Below, one piece after another: positions 5,076-5,814 of a stretch of 5,814 nt of DNA (positions are counted from its first letter, which is position 1; each line of letters begins with the position of its first letter). Both the position numbers and the translations under genes were made by a program. The notes below the pieces were generated by a model. It ran no database searches. It was not told the origin of the DNA and saw only the letters and a program-made list of their open reading frames with translations. This stretch comes from Pseudomonadota bacterium (GTDB taxonomy: Bacteria > Pseudomonadota > Alphaproteobacteria > Caulobacterales > Caulobacteraceae), in the NCBI GenBank assembly GCA_023436945.1, contig JAEZHG010000242.1:1-5814 (forward strand), written 5' to 3'.

Positions 5076-5525
5076 CTAGGCTTTCGGCGCGGCGGCCATT
5101 TGTGCGCGCATCAGAAGGTCGCACAGGGTCTGGCGCTCTGGCTCGCTGAACCCCTCGAAAATGCGGGCTTCGACCGCCAAGGCCTGAGGCACGACCTGTT
5201 CATAGACCTTGCGCCCTGATGGGGTGAGGCTGAGCAGGTGTGAGCGCTGGTCATTGGGGTTCGGATTTCGACGCAGAAGGCCCCGCTCGATCAGATTCAT
5301 AGCAGCACGGCTGACTGTTACCTTGTCCATGCGGGTGCGCTGGCCAATCGCCAGCGGTGTCATGGCCCCGTCCTGCGCCAGCACGGCGATCAGTCGCCAT
5401 TCCGGCGTCTTGAGCTGGTGCGAGGTGCGATAGGTATCCGCCACCGCGTCACTGACCACATTGGCTGTCACGGACAGCAGATAGGGCAGGAAATCATTTA
5501 GGCGGAAGGGCGCGGTGTTCTGCAT
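5076..5525 (-). CDS. MarR-family transcriptional regulator, probable local repressor of hmgA
   Basis: This 149-residue protein has the standard MarR layout. An N-terminal dimerisation helix (about residues 8-35) precedes the winged helix-turn-helix (41-105). Within it LKTPEWRLIAVLAQDG opens the DNA-binding domain, MDKVTVSRAAMNLIERGLL (66-84) is the recognition-helix region, and the wing carries the conserved D92-x-R94 (NPNDQRS). A C-terminal dimerisation helix closes the protein. MarR proteins bind palindromes as dimers and usually release DNA on binding a small, often aromatic, ligand. The gene is divergent from hmgA with 71 bases between start codons, and a perfect dyad lies in that gap. 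Autorepression and repression of hmgA, relieved by a tyrosine-pathway intermediate such as homogentisate, is the natural inference. The ligand is not shown by the sequence. Control of the barrel gene on the other side is possible but unsupported. Confidence 0.9.
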   Translation of the reverse strand: MQNTAPFRLNDFLPYLLSVTANVVSDAVADTYRTSHQLKTPEWRLIAVLAQDGAMTPLAIGQRTRMDKVTVSRAAMNLIERGLLRRNPNPNDQRSHLLSLTPSGRKVYEQVVPQALAVEARIFEGFSEPERQTLCDLLMRAQMAAAPKA

Positions 5526-5535
5526 TGGCCCACAG

Positions 5536-5564
5536 TTGACACCGTATCGCCGTCACGTCAAACT
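5536..5564. promoter_or_regulatory. Overlapping divergent promoters of hmgA and the MarR gene
   Basis: TTGACA (5536-5541) is a perfect -35 box for hmgA. CAAACT (5559-5564) stands 17 bases on as a poor -10. On the other strand TTGACG (plus positions 5556-5561) is a -35 box facing the MarR gene, though its -10 is not convincing. The two boxes form an inverted pair, TTGAC and GTCAA, 16 bases apart, so the promoters overlap. Confidence 0.45.
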
Positions 5565-5565
5565 G

Positions 5566-5579
5566 GTTTCAAATGAAAC
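5566..5579. promoter_or_regulatory. Candidate MarR operator
   Basis: GTTTCA (5566-5571) and TGAAAC (5574-5579) form a perfect 14-bp dyad with an AA centre. The compact symmetry fits a MarR dimer. It lies between the hmgA -10 region and the hmgA Shine-Dalgarno site, about at the predicted start of transcription. A bound repressor there would block hmgA directly. Confidence 0.6.
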
Positions 5580-5584
5580 TAAAT

Positions 5585-5590
5585 GGAGGG
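5585..5590 (+). promoter_or_regulatory. Shine-Dalgarno site of hmgA
   Basis: GGAGGG stands six bases before the ATG at 5597. It is the strongest ribosome-binding site in the window and fixes the hmgA start. Confidence 0.8.
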
Positions 5591-5596
5591 ACGCTG

Positions 5597-5814
5597 ATGG
5601 GAACCGCAAATACCCGAACCTACATGGTCGGTTTCGCCAACCATTTTGCTAGCGAAGCTGTCGCGGGCGCTCTGCCTGTCGGTCAGAACTCGCCGCAGAA
5701 GACGCCGTTCGGTCTCTATGCCGAGCAACTGTCGGGCACGGCGTTTACCGCGCCGCGCAAGGAAAACTTCCGTAGTTGGCTTTACCGTCTGCGTCCGTCC
5801 GCCAATCACGGGGC
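5597..5814 (+). CDS. hmgA: Homogentisate 1,2-dioxygenase, N-terminal part (3' truncated)
   Basis: The first 72 codons of a gene that runs off the right edge are visible. The protein begins with [20 protein letters not shown] (residues 9-28), continues with [19 protein letters not shown], then [20 protein letters not shown] and SA. This succession is the very conserved N-terminal region of homogentisate 1,2-dioxygenase. The enzyme uses Fe(II) and O2 to open the ring of homogentisate, giving 4-maleylacetoacetate, the central step of tyrosine and phenylalanine degradation in the cytoplasm. The iron ligands lie in the C-terminal domain and are not in the window, so integrity of the active site cannot be judged. 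The start is fixed by a strong GGAGGG six bases upstream. The divergent MarR gene and the dyad in front of hmgA suggest substrate-responsive repression. Later genes of the pathway may follow outside the window. Confidence 0.95.
   Translation, partial: MGTANTRTYMVGFANHFASEAVAGALPVGQNSPQKTPFGLYAEQLSGTAFTAPRKENFRSWLYRLRPSANHG

Overview
The window looks like an ordinary chromosomal stretch from an alphaproteobacterium, probably of the Caulobacterales (Caulobacter/Asticcacaulis-like). The grounds are GC-rich coding sequence, the protein families present, and a Caulobacter-style housekeeping -10 element (GCTATATC) upstream of the outer-membrane protein gene. The genus assignment is inference. There are eight genes, six complete and two cut by the window edges. 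I see no tRNA, rRNA, CRISPR array, insertion sequence or phage gene.

Left part, plus strand (1-2782). The window opens inside an RsuA/RluB-family rRNA pseudouridine synthase with a long basic, Gly/Pro/Arg/Lys-rich repetitive tail. Twelve bases later comes rsmD, the 16S rRNA guanine-N2 methyltransferase, so these two form an rRNA-modification pair. Eighteen bases after rsmD is an exported six-bladed Kelch beta-propeller protein of unknown role, whose start codon lies inside a strong inverted repeat. It is followed by a small conserved protein that resembles the DUF2322 family.

Middle, minus strand (2792-4763). A low-molecular-weight protein tyrosine phosphatase gene converges on the DUF2322-like gene with nine bases between the stop codons. 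Upstream of it on the same strand is a 466-residue outer-membrane beta-barrel of the alginate-export (AlgE-like) type. A good intrinsic terminator separates the two. The 312-base gap upstream of the barrel gene holds a candidate promoter, a perfect 9-bp hairpin placed almost exactly at the predicted 5' end of the mRNA, and a 16-bp dyad further upstream.

Right part (5076-5814). A MarR-family regulator (minus strand) is divergent from the start of hmgA, homogentisate 1,2-dioxygenase (plus strand), the ring-cleavage enzyme of tyrosine/phenylalanine catabolism. Their 71-base shared intergenic region holds two back-to-back -35-like boxes and a perfect GTTTCA-AA-TGAAAC dyad. This is the usual layout of a local repressor controlling itself and a catabolic gene, and is the clearest regulatory hypothesis here.

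I found no convincing new multi-gene system. The most interesting items are regulatory: the MarR/hmgA operator, the porin leader hairpin with its upstream dyad, and the Kelch start-codon hairpin. The proteins of unknown role are the Kelch protein and the DUF2322-like protein.
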